A stretch of DNA of 64,000 nucleotides from Lunularia cruciata (GCA_948567375.1 OX419756.1:61172552-61236551); one strand, 5' to 3'. Shown: positions 10,910 through 23,484, counted from the stretch's first letter. Numbers and translations: made by a program. The notes: generated by a model from the sequence alone, not told the origin.

Positions 10910-13574
10910 TGTGACAACCCGGCAAATAACACTTTTGCGGTAATCAAGTAAGTAAAGTTTGTTCTCGTAGAGATACTGGTAAAAAATGTATGAATACAAA
11001 GTCAAAAGTCACCATGCAGTTCTTCTTGGTTGTGTCTTTAGTCTCTCAGGTAGAAACCATACCCAGAAGAGAGTAACAAGCACTAATTTGTAGTCTTGTC
11101 ACGAATTAACACTCCTTAATCACAACTTCAACAAATCTTTCCAAACAATCTTGATTGTGATGGTTCAGACTCTCCCAAAAATGGCACTTCATTGCAAAAC
11201 AACTTTACCCTGGAATTGTGTTCCACCCCTCCATTGAAGGCACAACTTCCTTGATCAAAATTGCTTCACATCAACTCTGCGCTGCACTCACAAATGCAAA
11301 ATACTACCAACACTACAATTCCTCTCAGATCTGTCAAGGCATTGCTCCAATTGCACTTCCTTAGGATCAAACACACAAAATGAAGATTAAGGCTGCGGAA
11401 TCCAACATCCAACAAACACACTGATTTTCACTTTGAATTTCTCCACACACTCACAAACACAAACATAGAATTGATACTTGGAATTAAGCTCAAGCGTTGA
11501 GCACTACTTCACAACACTTTGCTTTATCTATTCTCAGAAATATTGAGCACTGAACAACAATTTACTACTAATGCCTCCCCTTAAATACTAAAGCAAACAA
11601 TAATTATCTAACAACTATACTGTTTTACAACAACTTTTCCTACTTGTAGATCCAAAATGACAATCCACCTCTTCATATCTACCTCTTCCTATCTCAAATC
11701 TATTACTACTCTGATCTGATGTCAACATCAACTTTGGCATCCAAACCCGATGTCCCTTGATAATTTTACCATCCTTGGGTCTATCTAATCCTACTCCTAA
11801 CTCTTCTATTTCTACAATTTCTTCATTACAAACTGCAATTGAGGTCTGAGGTAATCTTTCTAACTCTTTATCTCCTGACCCACTCTTCTCTAATGTTTCA
11901 GAGACCAACTCTGAAGACACCTATACTCCTACTTCTACAACTTTGTACCTCACTTTACTTCTTGTACCTCACGACAAAGTTTATCTAACTCCGTTCTAAC
12001 AAGATCTAGTCTGAGACACACATTGTCTCCTACATCTAACATCTTCCTATCTACACGTTCTCATAGACAAATTAATAAACTATTCAACTCCGTGTCCTTC
12101 ACCTTTCTCTTGCATGTCTCTTGCACCAATAGCTTCAGCTCATGCCATCTTGCCTCCTTGAGTTTACTTTCAACTAACGTGCTCAACATTGCTATGATTT
12201 CATTGACTACTCCAACTACATCACCAGCTTCTCCTATGACTGCAAGCTTCTCCTTCTTCCTTTCTTCCTCCTATTCACTACGATATATCTAGAGCTCGTC
12301 TTCAAATTTGGCCTTCAATGCCTCCTTCCACAAATCCGGATGAAAGTGCAAGCGCATTAAATTTCTTTCTTCCAAGGTCAACAAGTTCAACCCAACATAA
12401 AAATGCACTACAAAGGGCACAAAATAATGCGGTGGCATATCCATCCTCCACCCTAAAATCATCTACCCCACTCTCTAATGCAGACATTTTGCCCAATCTA
12501 TTGCCTCTCCCACAAACATTTGGTGAAAGAACACCGCTTGTTGCATAGTAACATAGGTGGTTTGCTCCGGCTTGAACATTGTCATCATTGTGCTTACTAT
12601 CCCTCTCCATTTGAGGTCTCTATAACTGTCCACCTTATACCCATTCTTGGTGCAAGGTTGATTGAACAAATTTCTTACTTCAACATTCTCTTCTAAAGCA
12701 TCACACTTTTGATAGAAGGTGGTACCTCCTACCTCTCCTACTTCTCTTCCCAAAACTACTCTCCAATCTACCTCTGTCCATCGAGCTAGATTTCCTCTCT
12801 TCCCCTTGTGCTTTGGTCCATCCTTGCAATTGCTCATTGCAATTTCTACCATGAAACCTGGAAAATTGAAGTTCTAGTTCCAGGCCAAGAAAGTGATACA
12901 AAGTCTCATCAAGACTTTGATCTATTACTATTACTTCTAACCTATGAATTGCAAGCCCCCTTGCCGCACTCTGCTTACTCACTTTTGGGGTCATCGTGTG
13001 CTTCCTCACGTTCTTCTTTTGGAAGATTGTTCCAGAAATCCTAGCCCATTCCTCTTCCTATGAATTTGCAATTTGCATTACTTTTGGTCAACTCTAAATA
13101 GGAACCGGGTAGCGACTGGACATTGCTCTACTTCCTCACACAACTTGTAATTTTATAGTCCTGTGCCATTTGGTCATTCTTCAGTTGCTCCTCTCTAGTC
13201 TCCAATTCGGTGAAGTTGTTTCTTGTCACTATCAAGAACTTCTTGTTCTGGAGGTCATTTAGTGACAAGAAACTTCTTGTTTTGGAGGTCATTACTTTCT
13301 TCCCGCATACTTTCTTGATTGGGCCACCTCCGAAGAAGTTTGTTACAGGTTCTTTGGATCAGAGCACTTTGCCCAATGTAAAGTCTTACCTTCTTCTTCT
13401 TTGTCTTCATCTTCGTGTCTCCTTTGCTCTTCATCCGAGGTCTATTTTGGGTTTATCTCAAACCCCCGCTTCTTCTTATTTCTTCTTGGTTTAGCTCTCT
13501 TTAGGCTTTATCCTTGTACTTCTTCTTCAAATTTTCCAAAAAACTATACAAAACCAAAAAATGTGGGTACTATA
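10910..13574 (-). mobile_element. RE-C copy C1, 2.67 kb, with TSD GTACG
   Basis: Plus-strand ends are TGTGACAACCCGG and ATGTGGGTACTATA (CACA in C3). GTACG occurs at 10905-10909 and 13575-13579. The decayed coding strand is the minus strand. C2 and C3 share both ends and the protein. No reverse transcriptase or integrase is seen, so it is either a long solo LTR that carries an open frame or a non-autonomous element mobilised by another. Confidence 0.8.
11615..13560 (-). pseudogene. Decayed RE-C protein gene (unknown, basic N-terminus, coiled coil)
   Basis: Pieces in several frames match the better-preserved C2 and C3 reading frames. A basic N-terminal region lies near 13300-13560. A middle region near 12475-12850 has TEVDWRVVLG and YKVDSYRDLKWRGIVSTM. 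Acidic C-terminal pieces with SSELVSETLEKSGSGD lie at 11615-11920. I do not recognise the family. The C2 copy shows heptad-like charged helices. Frameshifts and stops make C1 non-functional. Confidence 0.55.
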
Positions 13575-13579
13575 GTACG

Positions 13580-14246
13580 AGTAAGACAATGTATGACCTT
13601 TTGATGGATGTTGAATCAACCACCATCATAAATACATTATGATCAAGTGTTGAATAAGGGAAGAAAATACATTCATGAAAAATTTCACTCCTTATGCTTA
13701 TGTGCACATAAGTTAAAGCATTGAAATGATGTTAAATTGCCATCTAGTGTATATCAAGGATTCAAGATCTCATGTACTATTTTGATCTTCATACTTTCTA
13801 GAAAAGAGGAATGGGTGCTTGCAAGTAGTAGAAGTTGAGCTTATGGGAGTATATCAAAAGCTTTAAAGTATTTGATCTTCATGCTTTTTAGGGTAGAGGG
13901 TTGAGTACTCATAGGTATTTGAATTGCTTTGTTATGCTTAGTCTATCAAGGAAGGAGTGGATGAGTTCCAAGAAGGAGTGGAGGAATTTTGAATTGGATA
14001 TGTATTGTAGCTAGAACTTATTGGTGGTAAAGGATCTACTTGCGGTTGCAAACAAGGTACTTTTATAACTTGATTATACTAGGAACAATATCTAGATATT
14101 TCTCCTAGTGGAATCAACTTATAGAACTAACCAAGATCTAGATAGACAGATGCATATTGTGAAAATATTTCCAATGGTTTGAGTAGTAGTTGATACAAAG
14201 ATATTCTAGAGTAATTGATAATAAGATACTAATTCTTTTACCAATT
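13580..14246. other. Unclassified AT-rich DNA between C1 and B0
   Basis: Short, stop-ridden frames only. Some stretches look like heavily decayed polyprotein (for example around 13930-14130), but no motif is firm enough to name a family. Confidence 0.4.
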
Positions 14247-14898
14247 TTTTATGCATATTTAATCTGCTATAAAACATACATTACCATCAACATCATATAC
14301 TATAGAAGCACAACTCACACATAAGTCATACATGAACTCTAAAGTGCCACAATAATCAATTCTTCTTCAACTCAAATCACACTCAAACAAATCAGTACTT
14401 GATCATTAACTCAACACACTCTACCAATAACAAGACACTGATCATACTCAAGCCACACCCACTCTAGCTAAGAGACTCCAGGACTCCACTTGATAGCCTC
14501 TATCTACCATAGCCAAGAACTTGAAGGCTCAACATTAGAGAAGTGAGCTCTCTAAAGCTGCACTTCAAAGGTATACCCCTCTACTTGACCTAGGTCTCCA
14601 ACCCTAATGGTGCCACTGATGGCACATTTGACAGTGTGAATGGTGCAAGTGTCAATGGGTCTCATCATGTGCATATGAAATTGGACTGTCAACAAGTAGT
14701 CCATGAGTAACTACCAAATTACCTATGACTACCAACACTACTACTCTAATGTCTGAGCAATCTAGCTTTGATGCCACAAATGTTGTGACAATTTTCATGC
14801 ACATATACATTGCTACACAACATACATCACTATCAACATCATACACTATAGAAGCACACCTCATGCATAAGTCATACATGAACTCTAAAGTGCCACAA
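14247..14898 (-). repeat. B0 3' terminal repeats: block Q, block P, block Q
   Basis: In plus-strand order: Q' 14247-14352, P 14353-14790, Q 14793-14898. Both Q blocks contain the phrases CATCATA-ACTATAGAAGCAC and CTCTAAAGTGCCACAA. Sequence outside Q (PPT side) is TTGCCTTCCTAG, a decayed polypurine tract on the minus strand. The order is the same as in B1, showing that the Q-P-Q end is a family trait. Confidence 0.8.
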
Positions 14899-15082
14899 TT
14901 GCCTTCCTAGCTAATGGTTATGTCTCTCTAACTCCAAATAGCCATATACTCCAAGTATATTGTAAACCCTTTGGTGGGCAAAGATGAAGAGGCCAGGTGC
15001 TATTGAGCTCCATTGTTAGTTGCATGTTTGCAAACTATACCACATAACTAGCTATAGGTCAAGTACATCTAGGACATAACCA

Positions 15083-15400
15083 CTATAAACCGTGAGAAGA
15101 GGAGTCAAACATACCATATGCCATCCTCTCAAATAGCCACACTAACTTAGTAGTAACTCTACCAAAAGAGCCACATAACATATACCACAAGCCTGCATGT
15201 ATAAGGGCAAAGCTTGGGTCCATAGTACCATCAATATTTGGGAGGTAGCATGGTACACAATTGCACACATGATCCTTCCAAACAACACTATCACATACTT
15301 CCAATACCAAGACTCTAGAAGGCAAAACCTCATGCACTCTCAAGATAGTGGAGCTTGTAATAACATCAAGTGTTGCTGGTGATGTTTATTGTAGATATAC
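15083..15400 (-). pseudogene. B0 PHD-finger region, decayed
   Basis: Reads VREVLPS-like text, then VVWKDHVCNCVPCYLPNIDGTMDPSF and MLCGS, matching B1 45521-45820. After that the zinc ligands are lost by substitutions and frame changes. It shows the PHD module was already part of RE-B when this old copy inserted. Confidence 0.75.
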
Positions 15401-16466
15401 ATAGTCACTTGGATGAAATCAACGGATTGAGTGTCTATAACCTCCTCCTCAAAAAGTAGCATAGCGTAAAGTATCCCTATGCTAAGCAGTTGCCAAGTTC
15501 TCAAAGGCCATCAACATCACTCTTTGAAAGATCTCTGCCCATTGAGAACATACACTCACCCATATGCCCGTTGAGAACATATGCTCATCCATACATCTGG
15601 ATCATCCAAGTCCAAAATTGTAGTAGCATCTTGACAAAAAGCTATAGGTAAATTTAGATCTTGTCCATAGAGTAGAAAGTAAGGAGAGAAGGTTGTTAAG
15701 GAGGTTTTTCAGTTGAACCAATAGCCCATGGCCAACCAAAGTAATCAAAGATCTCAATCTCCCAAGTGGCCTCTCTGCAAACTATACTTATGCAAACCTC
15801 TCTTCATTATTTGAACCACTCTCTCTACTAAGCCATCTACCTTAGGGTGATCACTGGAGATAGTACCACAATCAATCAAGGCCTTGTCACACAAGACCTG
15901 AAACTCCACAAGAACTCTATACCCTAATCAGTCAAAAACTCAATTGGTGCACCAAAATGACTAAAAACCTGATCCCAAAATGAAAGCTATCCTTTCAACA
16001 GACTTGTTAGAAAGTATTGCCAACTCAATCCATTTAGAGAAAGGATCCACTATAGCCAAAACATACCAATGATGGCTCACAGTCAACTATAAAGGTCTAG
16101 CAAACTCCAAACTCCAATGGTAACTCAATCCAATGATAGGTAATGGTTTAATTATGATGTAGGATGATGATGATGATGATGTTAAATGATGTTCTAAATT
16201 GGTCTCAACCACACATTTGGCAACAAATTGCTAAACATCAACTTGCATACCGCACCACCAATAATAACTTTGGTGTTAGCTATTTGTATACTTTACTCCA
16301 AAATGTCCTAGCTCCTCATGAGCATGATGGACCAACTATGGTCTCTAAGATGGAAGTGGTACTACTCACACTCTACCATCCTCCCATATATGAAGAAGGT
16401 GTTTGCAATCCGATCTTGTACCCCAACAAGGAAATGTTTGTTGAAGGGTATGTTTGTTAGGGAATC
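15400..16466 (-). pseudogene. B0 integrase region, decayed
   Basis: Nucleotide-level match to B1 45890-46860 with many substitutions. The TGA that separates integrase from the PHD part in B1 is also present here (TCA on the plus strand in GATGAAATCAACGGA, about 15418). A GATGATGATGATGATG microsatellite at about 16160-16182 lies in it. The integrase part ends at a deletion junction near 16467. Confidence 0.75.
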
Positions 16467-16821
16467 AAGGCAATATACATTTTCCTCACATGACTATCAA
16501 CCTGGTCTATAGGAGGTTGTCTCCTCCCAATAGTCAATATTGAAACCCATGGGTATAACACTGCTCAACCAACTAGTACATCATATGACTCAACTACTAT
16601 TGCAATAGCTTGAGCTCTCATCATAGAGCTATCAATTAGATGACCAAGCTAAATCTAGACAATGAGCTCTCCACATGTGTATTGTGTAGAACTACCCCAA
16701 GAGATGTCTGGATCTAAAATGAACACCTCTCCATATTGGTCTCCCGTAACTCCAAAGTAACAATTACAACCTTCACCAACATAAGGGGTTGTGCACCTAG
16801 GGGTGTATATGGTGTATAGAT
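16467..16821 (-). pseudogene. B0 fragment of protease / methyltransferase N-terminal region
   Basis: Matches B1 50290-50655 (for example GGTTGTCTCCTCCCAATAGT). Relative to B1, about 3.4 kb holding reverse transcriptase, RNase H and the methyltransferase catalytic domain is deleted. At the codon that is TAG in B1 (50535), B0 has CAG (CTG on the plus strand in GATGTCTGGATC), which identifies the B1 stop as a nonsense mutation of Gln. Confidence 0.8.
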
Positions 16822-16869
16822 TGTGGTACCCACATTTTTTGTTTTGATGAGTTTTGAAGAAGAAGTGCA

Positions 16870-17705
16870 TTGAGAAAACCAAATTGCAGCCAAAGGAAGA
16901 AGAAAAGAACGGACTTATGTGTCTTTGGAGTAAACCCAAAGAAGTCGAATTTGGGTCAGAAGAAGAAGTACTCAGAGGGGACTTACAAAGAGACTAAACC
17001 AAAGAAGAGCATCTTTGGAGTGGGAAGTTCAGCCCGATATGAAGAAGTCATAAAAGAAATTTTTGGGGGCAAACCAACCAAGAAAATATACTTAAAGAAA
17101 TGGTTGAGGTAGGAGAAGAATGCTTTGAGAGTGATAGGAACCAAATACGCAGAAGAAGTGAGAGTTGATTTCAAAGTTGATTGAAGAATGATTGCACCTT
17201 GAAGTGCTATAAAAATAAGATTGTACCAAGGGAAATTGGATATGTCAAGAGGGTATCCTATCCCTTTGAATAGTTTCCTGCAAGAATGCAAGTCACAAAG
17301 CCAATTGAGAGTGAAATTTTTTGAAGTCCAGAAGGGATTAGAGCGTCACATCCAAGAGAGGGAATAGTCTTCCAACACCAAAGAACTCATGAGCAGATAA
17401 TGGCAAAGAAGAGTAAGAATGCACTTGCAATGAGGAGTTTTGCAATTTGGCTCTTGAATGTAGTAGCTCAAATCAAAGTCCTGAGTAGACTCCATGTTAC
17501 ATTTCTTGCTTAGAACTCAAATGTGAGTTTTCCAAGTTTCACTACAGAGATAGCTGCTTGTAATTGTGAGGAAGGTCCTAAAGTATCAGGGAAGAGAGAG
17601 AATCCAGCTTGATGGACTAAGTTGGATTAGAAGCTAATCTTGAAAAGGAGGCAGGAGATGCAACTGGAGTAACCTTCTATAAAAAATGTGAAGCTTTCGA
17701 AGAGA
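16870..17705 (+). pseudogene. C3 copy of the RE-C protein, N-terminal half
   Basis: First frame 16870-17112 encodes a Lys-rich stretch (KKRTDLCVFGVNPKKS, IFGGKPTKKIYLKKWLR). Later text in shifted frames resembles the C1 middle region up to about 17705 (ATGCAACTGGAGTAACCTTC), where homology stops at an insertion. Basic composition suggests nucleic-acid binding or nuclear targeting, which is inference. Family unknown. Confidence 0.5.
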
Positions 17706-17709
17706 CCGT

Positions 17710-18060
17710 TGTTGTATTTTTCTTTTCTCTCTTTGGGAACACACAAGGTGCCTAGTTGTGGAGACTATAGATAAGAGGCCGGAAGTAAACCCATAACTAC
17801 TTGATTGACCACACGTTGTTGTCCAGAAAATAATCTACATGTAGTATTGGTACCATTTAGTGTGAATTTTCATGTTAGTGAACTCAAGGATTTATGTTAT
17901 GGTGAAACCGGTAGTTGTTTTGTATTCCTTTAAGCTCAAGGATTTTCTCTTGTGTTAATGGAGGGAGGAAATTGAGTGATGGATTTTCTTTAATGTTACA
18001 TAAGCTCGGGGTATTTTTGCTTGTCACTTAACCGTTGCAAAATTATTATGTTATTGGGGT
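17710..18060. other. Start of foreign insert in C3, no gene seen
   Basis: Sequence absent from C1. No coding frame or LTR could be supported. The AG-rich arrays that follow resemble the reverse complement of the CT arrays in H1, so this may be a reverse-oriented RE-H relative, but I could not define its ends. Confidence 0.35.
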
Positions 18061-18960
18061 CTCAAGAGTATTTTAGAAAGCTGCAGAGGGGTTTCAAGAA
18101 GTGATAGGGAATTTTTGAAAGAGAAAAGGTTTTTAGGAGAAATGCTTCCCAAGAGTTGAGTTTTCTTATAGTGAGAAGTTTTGGAAGATGAGAGGGCTGG
18201 CAGTAGGGTTTTCAGAAAGCTGCAGAGGAGTTTTGAGAAGTGACAGAGAATTTTCAAAAGAGAAAAGGTTTTCAGGAGAAATGTTGTCCATGAGTTGAGT
18301 TTTTTTACAGTGAGAAGTTTTGGAAGATGAGAGGGCTGGCAATAGGCTTTTCGGGAAGTGGCAGAGGGCTTTAGAGAAGTGACAAGGAATCTTCAAAAGA
18401 GAAAATGTTTTCAGGAGAAATGCTTTCCAAGAGTTGAGTTCTTACAGTGAGAAGTTTTGGAAGATGAGAGGGCTGGCAGTAGGGTTTTCAGAAAGCTACA
18501 TAGGGGTTTCAAGAAGTGATAGGGAATTTTCAAAAGAGAAAAGGTTTTCAGGAGAAATGCTTCTGGGAGTTGAGTTTTCTGACAATAAGAAGTTTTGGAA
18601 GATGAGAGGGCTGGCAGTTGCATTTTTGGAAAGCTGCAGAGGGGTTCCAAGAAAGTGACAAGGAATTTTTGAAAGAGAAAAGGGTTTCAAGAGAAATGTT
18701 GTCCAGGAGTTGAATTTTCTTACAGTGAGAAGTTTTGGAAGGTGAGAGGGCTGGCAGTTAGGTTTCGGGAAGTGGCAAAGGGGTTTTGAGCAATGACAAG
18801 GAATTTTCAAAAGAGAAAATGTTTTCAAGAGAAATGCTTTCCAGGAGTTGAGTTTCTTACAGTGAGAAGTTTTGGAAGATGAGAAGGCTGGCAGGAAGTT
18901 CTTTGGAATTGACATGGGGTTTTAGAAGAAATGTTTGTGAAGTTTTACAATATGAATTTT
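18060..18960. repeat. 138-bp AG-rich minisatellite
   Basis: GAGGGCTGGCAGT-like landmarks fall at about 18195, 18334, 18471, 18609, 18749 and 18886, a period of 137-140 bp for about six units. Units share GAGAAGTTTTGGAAGATGAG and AAAGAGAAAAGGTTTTCAGG. The minus-strand open frames here (for example 18496-18915) are repeats of Ser/Leu/Lys codons, not genes. Confidence 0.85.
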
Positions 18961-19330
18961 TGAGAAGAGCACTAAGGCTAAGAGAGAGTTTTGGAAAGGA
19001 GAAAAGGGTTTTGCAGGAAAAATGTTTTTTCCCAAGAGTTGATGTTTGTATAGGAGATTTTTTGAGAAGAGCAGCAGGGCTAAGAGGGAGTTTCAGGAAG
19101 GAGAAAAGGGTTTGCAGGAAAAACGTTTCCCCAAGAGTTGATGTTTGGACAGGAGAATTTTTGAGAAGAGCACTAGGGCCGAGAGAGAGTTTTGGGAAGG
19201 AGAAAAGGGTTTTGCAGGAAAATGTTTCCCCACGAGTTGATGTTTGGATAAGAGAATTTTTGAGAAGAGCACTAGGGCTGAGAGAGTTCTCAGGAATTGG
19301 AAGAGGGTTTTGAAAGAGAAAATGTTTCCC
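18960..19330. repeat. 100-bp AG-rich minisatellite
   Basis: GAGAAGAGC landmarks at 18962, 19063, 19163 and 19262 give a 99-101 bp period with about four units. It is adjacent to the 138-bp array and of similar composition, but with a different unit (AGGAGAAAAGGGTTTTGCAGG, GAGTTGATGTTTGG). Confidence 0.85.
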
Positions 19331-19429
19331 TAGGAGTTGATTTTTGGACAGCAAGAGTTTCGAGAAAGACAATAGGGCTGGCAGGAAGTTTTTGGGAATT
19401 GACATAGGGTTTTGGGAAGAAGTTGAAGG

Positions 19430-19850
19430 TTGACAGAGAGGTTCTTGGCAGGAAGTTTTTTGAGAGATCAGTAAAGCTGTAGAGGAGTTTTGAGAAGTGA
19501 GAGGGAATTTCTGAAAGAGAAAATGTTTTCAGGAGAAATGTTTGCAGGAGAATAGTGAGGGTTTCGGGAAGAAATTGAAGGTTTACAGAGAGGTTATTGG
19601 CAGGAAATTTTTTGAGAGATCAGTAAAGCTGTAGAGGAGTTTTGAGAAGTGGAAGGGAATTTTTGAAAGAGAAAATGTTTTCAAGAGAACAGTGAGGGTT
19701 TTGAAAGAAATTGAAGGTTTACGGAGAGGTTCTTGGCAGGAAGTTTTTTGAGAGATCAGTAAAGCTGGAGAGGAGTTTCGAGAAGTGACAAGGAACTTTT
19801 GGAAGAGAAAATGTTTTGAGGAGAAATGTTTGCAGGAGAATAGTGAGGGT
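19430..19850. repeat. 137- to 151-bp AG-rich minisatellite
   Basis: GAGAGATCAGTAAAGCTG recurs at about 19462, 19613 and 19750. Units share AAAGAGAAAATGTTTTCAGG with the first array, so the three arrays are probably related. Confidence 0.8.
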
Positions 19851-20059
19851 TTTTGGGAAGAAATTGAAGGAAGAGCAGAGAGGGAAGAGCATCAAGGAGA
19901 GGAGAGAAGAAAGGAATAAAAATCAAAGAAGGTCTTGGATCACCAAAAGGGAGAGAGAAAGGTGGTTTTGGATGAAAGAAAAGATCAAGCAAGGTCAGGA
20001 ATTGGAGTGCGAGGAGAGAAATACTCAAGAAGGAGACGGTATGGACTCACAGTGACAAG

Positions 20060-21138
20060 ATGGAGAAACCAAAGGAATTATGCCGAGTAGTGAAGACTTA
20101 GAGACATCAAGCAAATTTTGCAAGCAGAAAGCCAAAGACTGTAAGGGATAGGAGTTAGGACCAAGCTGACTTTGTGTTCTATACATGCTTGACTAGGCAG
20201 TGTGTTTAGATGAAACCATTATGCAGTTAGGTCTGCTTGATCATCGTGAAAAGTTATGGATTTGAAACTTGGTGTGAAGTTGGAAGTGACTTTTCCTGTT
20301 ATTGAATGTGTGTGTGCAAAAATAAGAAATAGTAATAAGAATGGAATAAATGCCACGGTATTCAGCTAGGCTGCAAAATTCAACAAGTACATGGAGCTAA
20401 ATTCTGGAGTTGAGTTAGTTGCATGAATTATGGACTAGTCCTCGAATTCTTGAGTCTGTGCTTGGCTAGACCTGACGTTACAACAAAACCCACCACCCTC
20501 CTAAGAAGGTTAGAGTGAGAAATAGTCTAGAACAACGACTCAGGAACATTGGGTACGGAACATAAGCAAAAAGTCTGCCAAGAGAGGTTGTTGTCACAAA
20601 GCTGGAAACAAAACCAATGCTGAGCTTATGGTGAACAAGCCAGCATAAGCACAAGCAGCCAAGTGCCCGGCGCAATCTTGAGACCTTACAATCCCCGCTA
20701 CAACATGGGATCCAACCACCAAAACTCTCTTTCTTGTAACTAATATTCTTGCTATCTGAATGGGTAGTGACGAGCAACCCAATCTGTCATCACAACATAC
20801 ACTCCAAGTCTATTGTTCATCACATCTAGCACTACCAAGGAGAAATACATAGCACTCCTAGAAGGGAAGAACCTAAGCGCAACATCCGCACACCAATCCA
20901 AGCCAAGTGGGCATACAAACAAACATGCAAGCATAAAGAGGATCCAATCACAAGAATATGACAGCAACTCTTTCTGCTTTTTGTTAGAAAAGAGCTTTAG
21001 AGCCTTCTTGCTCTATCATCAAGCTCATTTTGACCTACACTCCAAGTCTCATCCAATCTAGACTTCAGATTTCAACAAACTTCAAGTCAAGTGGAGAATT
21101 CCTATATCTTCTTGATTGGAACACTCTGTGCAGCTTAT
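20060..21138. other. No gene seen between the AG arrays and G1
   Basis: Only short frames. A TGTAACGTC-like motif on the minus strand at about 20478 might be the end of an LTR, but no partner was found. Confidence 0.35.
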
Positions 21139-21872
21139 TGTAATACTCCGAGGACAAGAGAAGAGAGGAAACGTAGATTGCACACTCAAACATTCGATGC
21201 CCCAAAGGAGCACCTTCTCTTTATTATATTGACAAAGAGTATCTCCTCCAAGGAAGCTCCACCATAGGATTAGGGACACAGATAGGTGACATGTCAACAA
21301 GCTCCACCCTTGGATTACTTACTTGGATGGGTGACATGTGTGGTCTAGGTCCTATCTGGTTGGTCAAACAAGCTTTGACCGGAGGGAATCTTTTAGGGAA
21401 TCTTCTTGTAGGAATCTCAAAATCACGTAAGGTACCATTGGAAAGCTCTTGATGAGACAAAGCAAGGAGGAGGGAAGGCCAGCCTTTCCTTTGTTGGGGG
21501 GGGGGATTTGCACATTTTTGAGGCCTAATTCATCCGTTTGCGCCTCCAAAATTGCTTTCAAAGATTTGACATATTTCGATTCCTACTCTATTAGTAGAAG
21601 TACCCTTTTGGTGATACCTCTTTCTGATCTATTTAGTCCATCATGTGTAACATCCTTCCAGATGTTACCAAACCAATTCTCACCTTTAAATCATATGTCT
21701 AGCTATTGGTTCTAAGGTTCTCAAGTCTAATTCGGTTTTTGCCCTATTAGTAGAAGTACTCTTTTGGTGATACTTCTATCTTATCTATTTTGACCATCAT
21801 GTATAACATCATTCTTGATGTTACCAAACCAAATTTCACATCTAGATCATATGGCTAGCTCTTGGTATTATA
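21139..21872 (-). repeat. G1 3' LTR
   Basis: Minus-strand 3' LTR, preceded by the polypurine tract at 21873-21890 (AAAAGGAGGGAGGTC). It has a run of nine or more G on the plus strand near 21497, also present in the other LTR near 27360. Confidence 0.9.
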
Positions 21873-21885
21873 GACCTCCCTCCTT

Positions 21886-22068
21886 TTAAGACGTAACGTC
21901 CTTGTTGTGCAATTGTTGCTCAAATGCTTGCACCAACACCGGTGCATGTGCCAAATTGGCAGCGGGCTCCCAGGTTTCTTCATAGAGGGGGTAACCTTTC
22001 CATTGTACTAGATAGTCCACCCGCGGATGGCGAGTATCACGCATGCATTTTTGGAGAATCCGCTCCAC
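21886..22068 (-). pseudogene. Chromodomain of G1 integrase
   Basis: A 60-codon frame with YLVQWKGYPLYEETWEPA, the aromatic-cage-bearing core of a chromodomain, then a C-terminal helix (LVQAFEQQL). In chromoviruses this module follows the integrase and guides insertion toward methylated histone H3. It is separated from the integrase frame by a short gap with stops. Confidence 0.9.
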
Positions 22069-22116
22069 TTCATATTCCTCTATGCCATCAATGAGTGTCA
22101 GACAAGGTCAAATGTC

Positions 22117-23259
22117 TTATGTGGAATGACCTTGGCCTGATCGGGGAGCATATCTGCGTAGTAGGGAGACATGGAACATTGGATGGATCTTCATGTGTGG
22201 TAGTAGCTCAAGGTGATAGGCCACAGTGCCAATGCAATGAAGAATCAAGAAAGGCCTAATAAAATGAGGTCTGAGCTTACGAGGTCCAACTAATGTGAGG
22301 TTGGTTGTCGATAGCCACACTTGATCCCCAACATTGAACTCCATGTGCCTATAGTGTGCATCAGCATATTGCTTTTGTCAATTTTATGCAATCTGTAATT
22401 TGTGCTTTGTGCTCTCCACACCTTGTTGGATTCTAGAAACAAATGTGTTGACTGCATCGACCTTGGTAGCCACTGGACGGATCTTCATCAAGCTAGAAGG
22501 TATGAAGAGATGCTCACCATACATGAGGAAGAACGGAGTGACCTGGGTGGATGCATTCACTGAATTGTTGTAAGTGAATTCTACCAACGGGAGTAGGGTG
22601 TCCCACCTCTCTTGCTCTTCTAAGGTGAAGCCGCGTAACATGTCTTCAATCGTGCGATTAGCCCGCTCTGTTTGGCCATTTGTTTGTGGGTGGTAAGCTG
22701 TGGACATGGCCAACTTGGTTTTGAAGAAACCAAAGAGTGTTTGCCAAAACAAACTGGTGAAGTGGGTGCCTCTATCGGTGATGAGTACTTTAGACAAGCC
22801 ATGGTGAGCAAAGACTGCATCTAAGTATAATTGAGCTAGTTATGGAGCGATCACCTCCTTGGTGGTAGGGCGTACATGAATCATTTTGCTGAGCCGGTCC
22901 ACACAGACCACAATGGAGTCAAACCCTGAGGTGGTCTTGAGTAATTTACAGACGAGATCCATGCTCACTTGTTCCCAACATTGGGTAAGAGTGGGGAGAG
23001 GTTGAAGGAGCCCTATAAGAGCTTCATTAGAAGCTTTGTTCTGTTGACAAAGTAGGCAACTACGCACATAGTCCATCACGTCGTTGTTCATCTTGGGCCA
23101 ATAGTAATGGCGCTTGACTGCATCCAAGGTCTTGTCCACTCCGACATGAGCTGCAATGGCCAAATCATGACATTCTGCTAGAATGGTGGTGCATAATTTT
23201 GGGGCATTTGGGATCCATAATCTACCATCCCAAAAGGTGAGTCCTTGGGTGCTGGTCAC
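22117..23259 (-). pseudogene. pol: Integrase of G1, broken
   Basis: Zinc box at 22840-23259 (ILAECHDLAIAAHVGVDKT ... CLLCQQNK) with the first catalytic Asp in MDLVCKLL. The core at 22384-22797 has TDRGTHF (second Asp) and NGQTERANRTI (Glu). The C-terminal module at 22117-22344 has FNVGDQVWLST and HFIRPFLILH. Frame breaks lie between the pieces. Confidence 0.88.
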
Positions 23260-23484
23260 ACCTTTGGATGATTGTGTTTCTACAATCTATGGATCAGTTT
23301 TTGTAGCAGCCAAAATCTCTTGCCAAAATTTAGGGTTAATCTTAACCTCTACCACCAAGTTGTTTGCCATTGGCATGCAGGTAAATGCATCTGCAAGTTG
23401 CTTCTTACCTTCCACGTAGGTGATTGTCATGTTGAAGCATTGTTGCCACTCTGCCTACCAAATTTGGCGATGAGATAGATCCTT

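Noticed and set aside
18857-19405. 182-codon minus-strand frame with repeated Ser/Leu motifs
   Set aside because: Translation of the 100-bp and 138-bp minisatellite units; repeats explain it.
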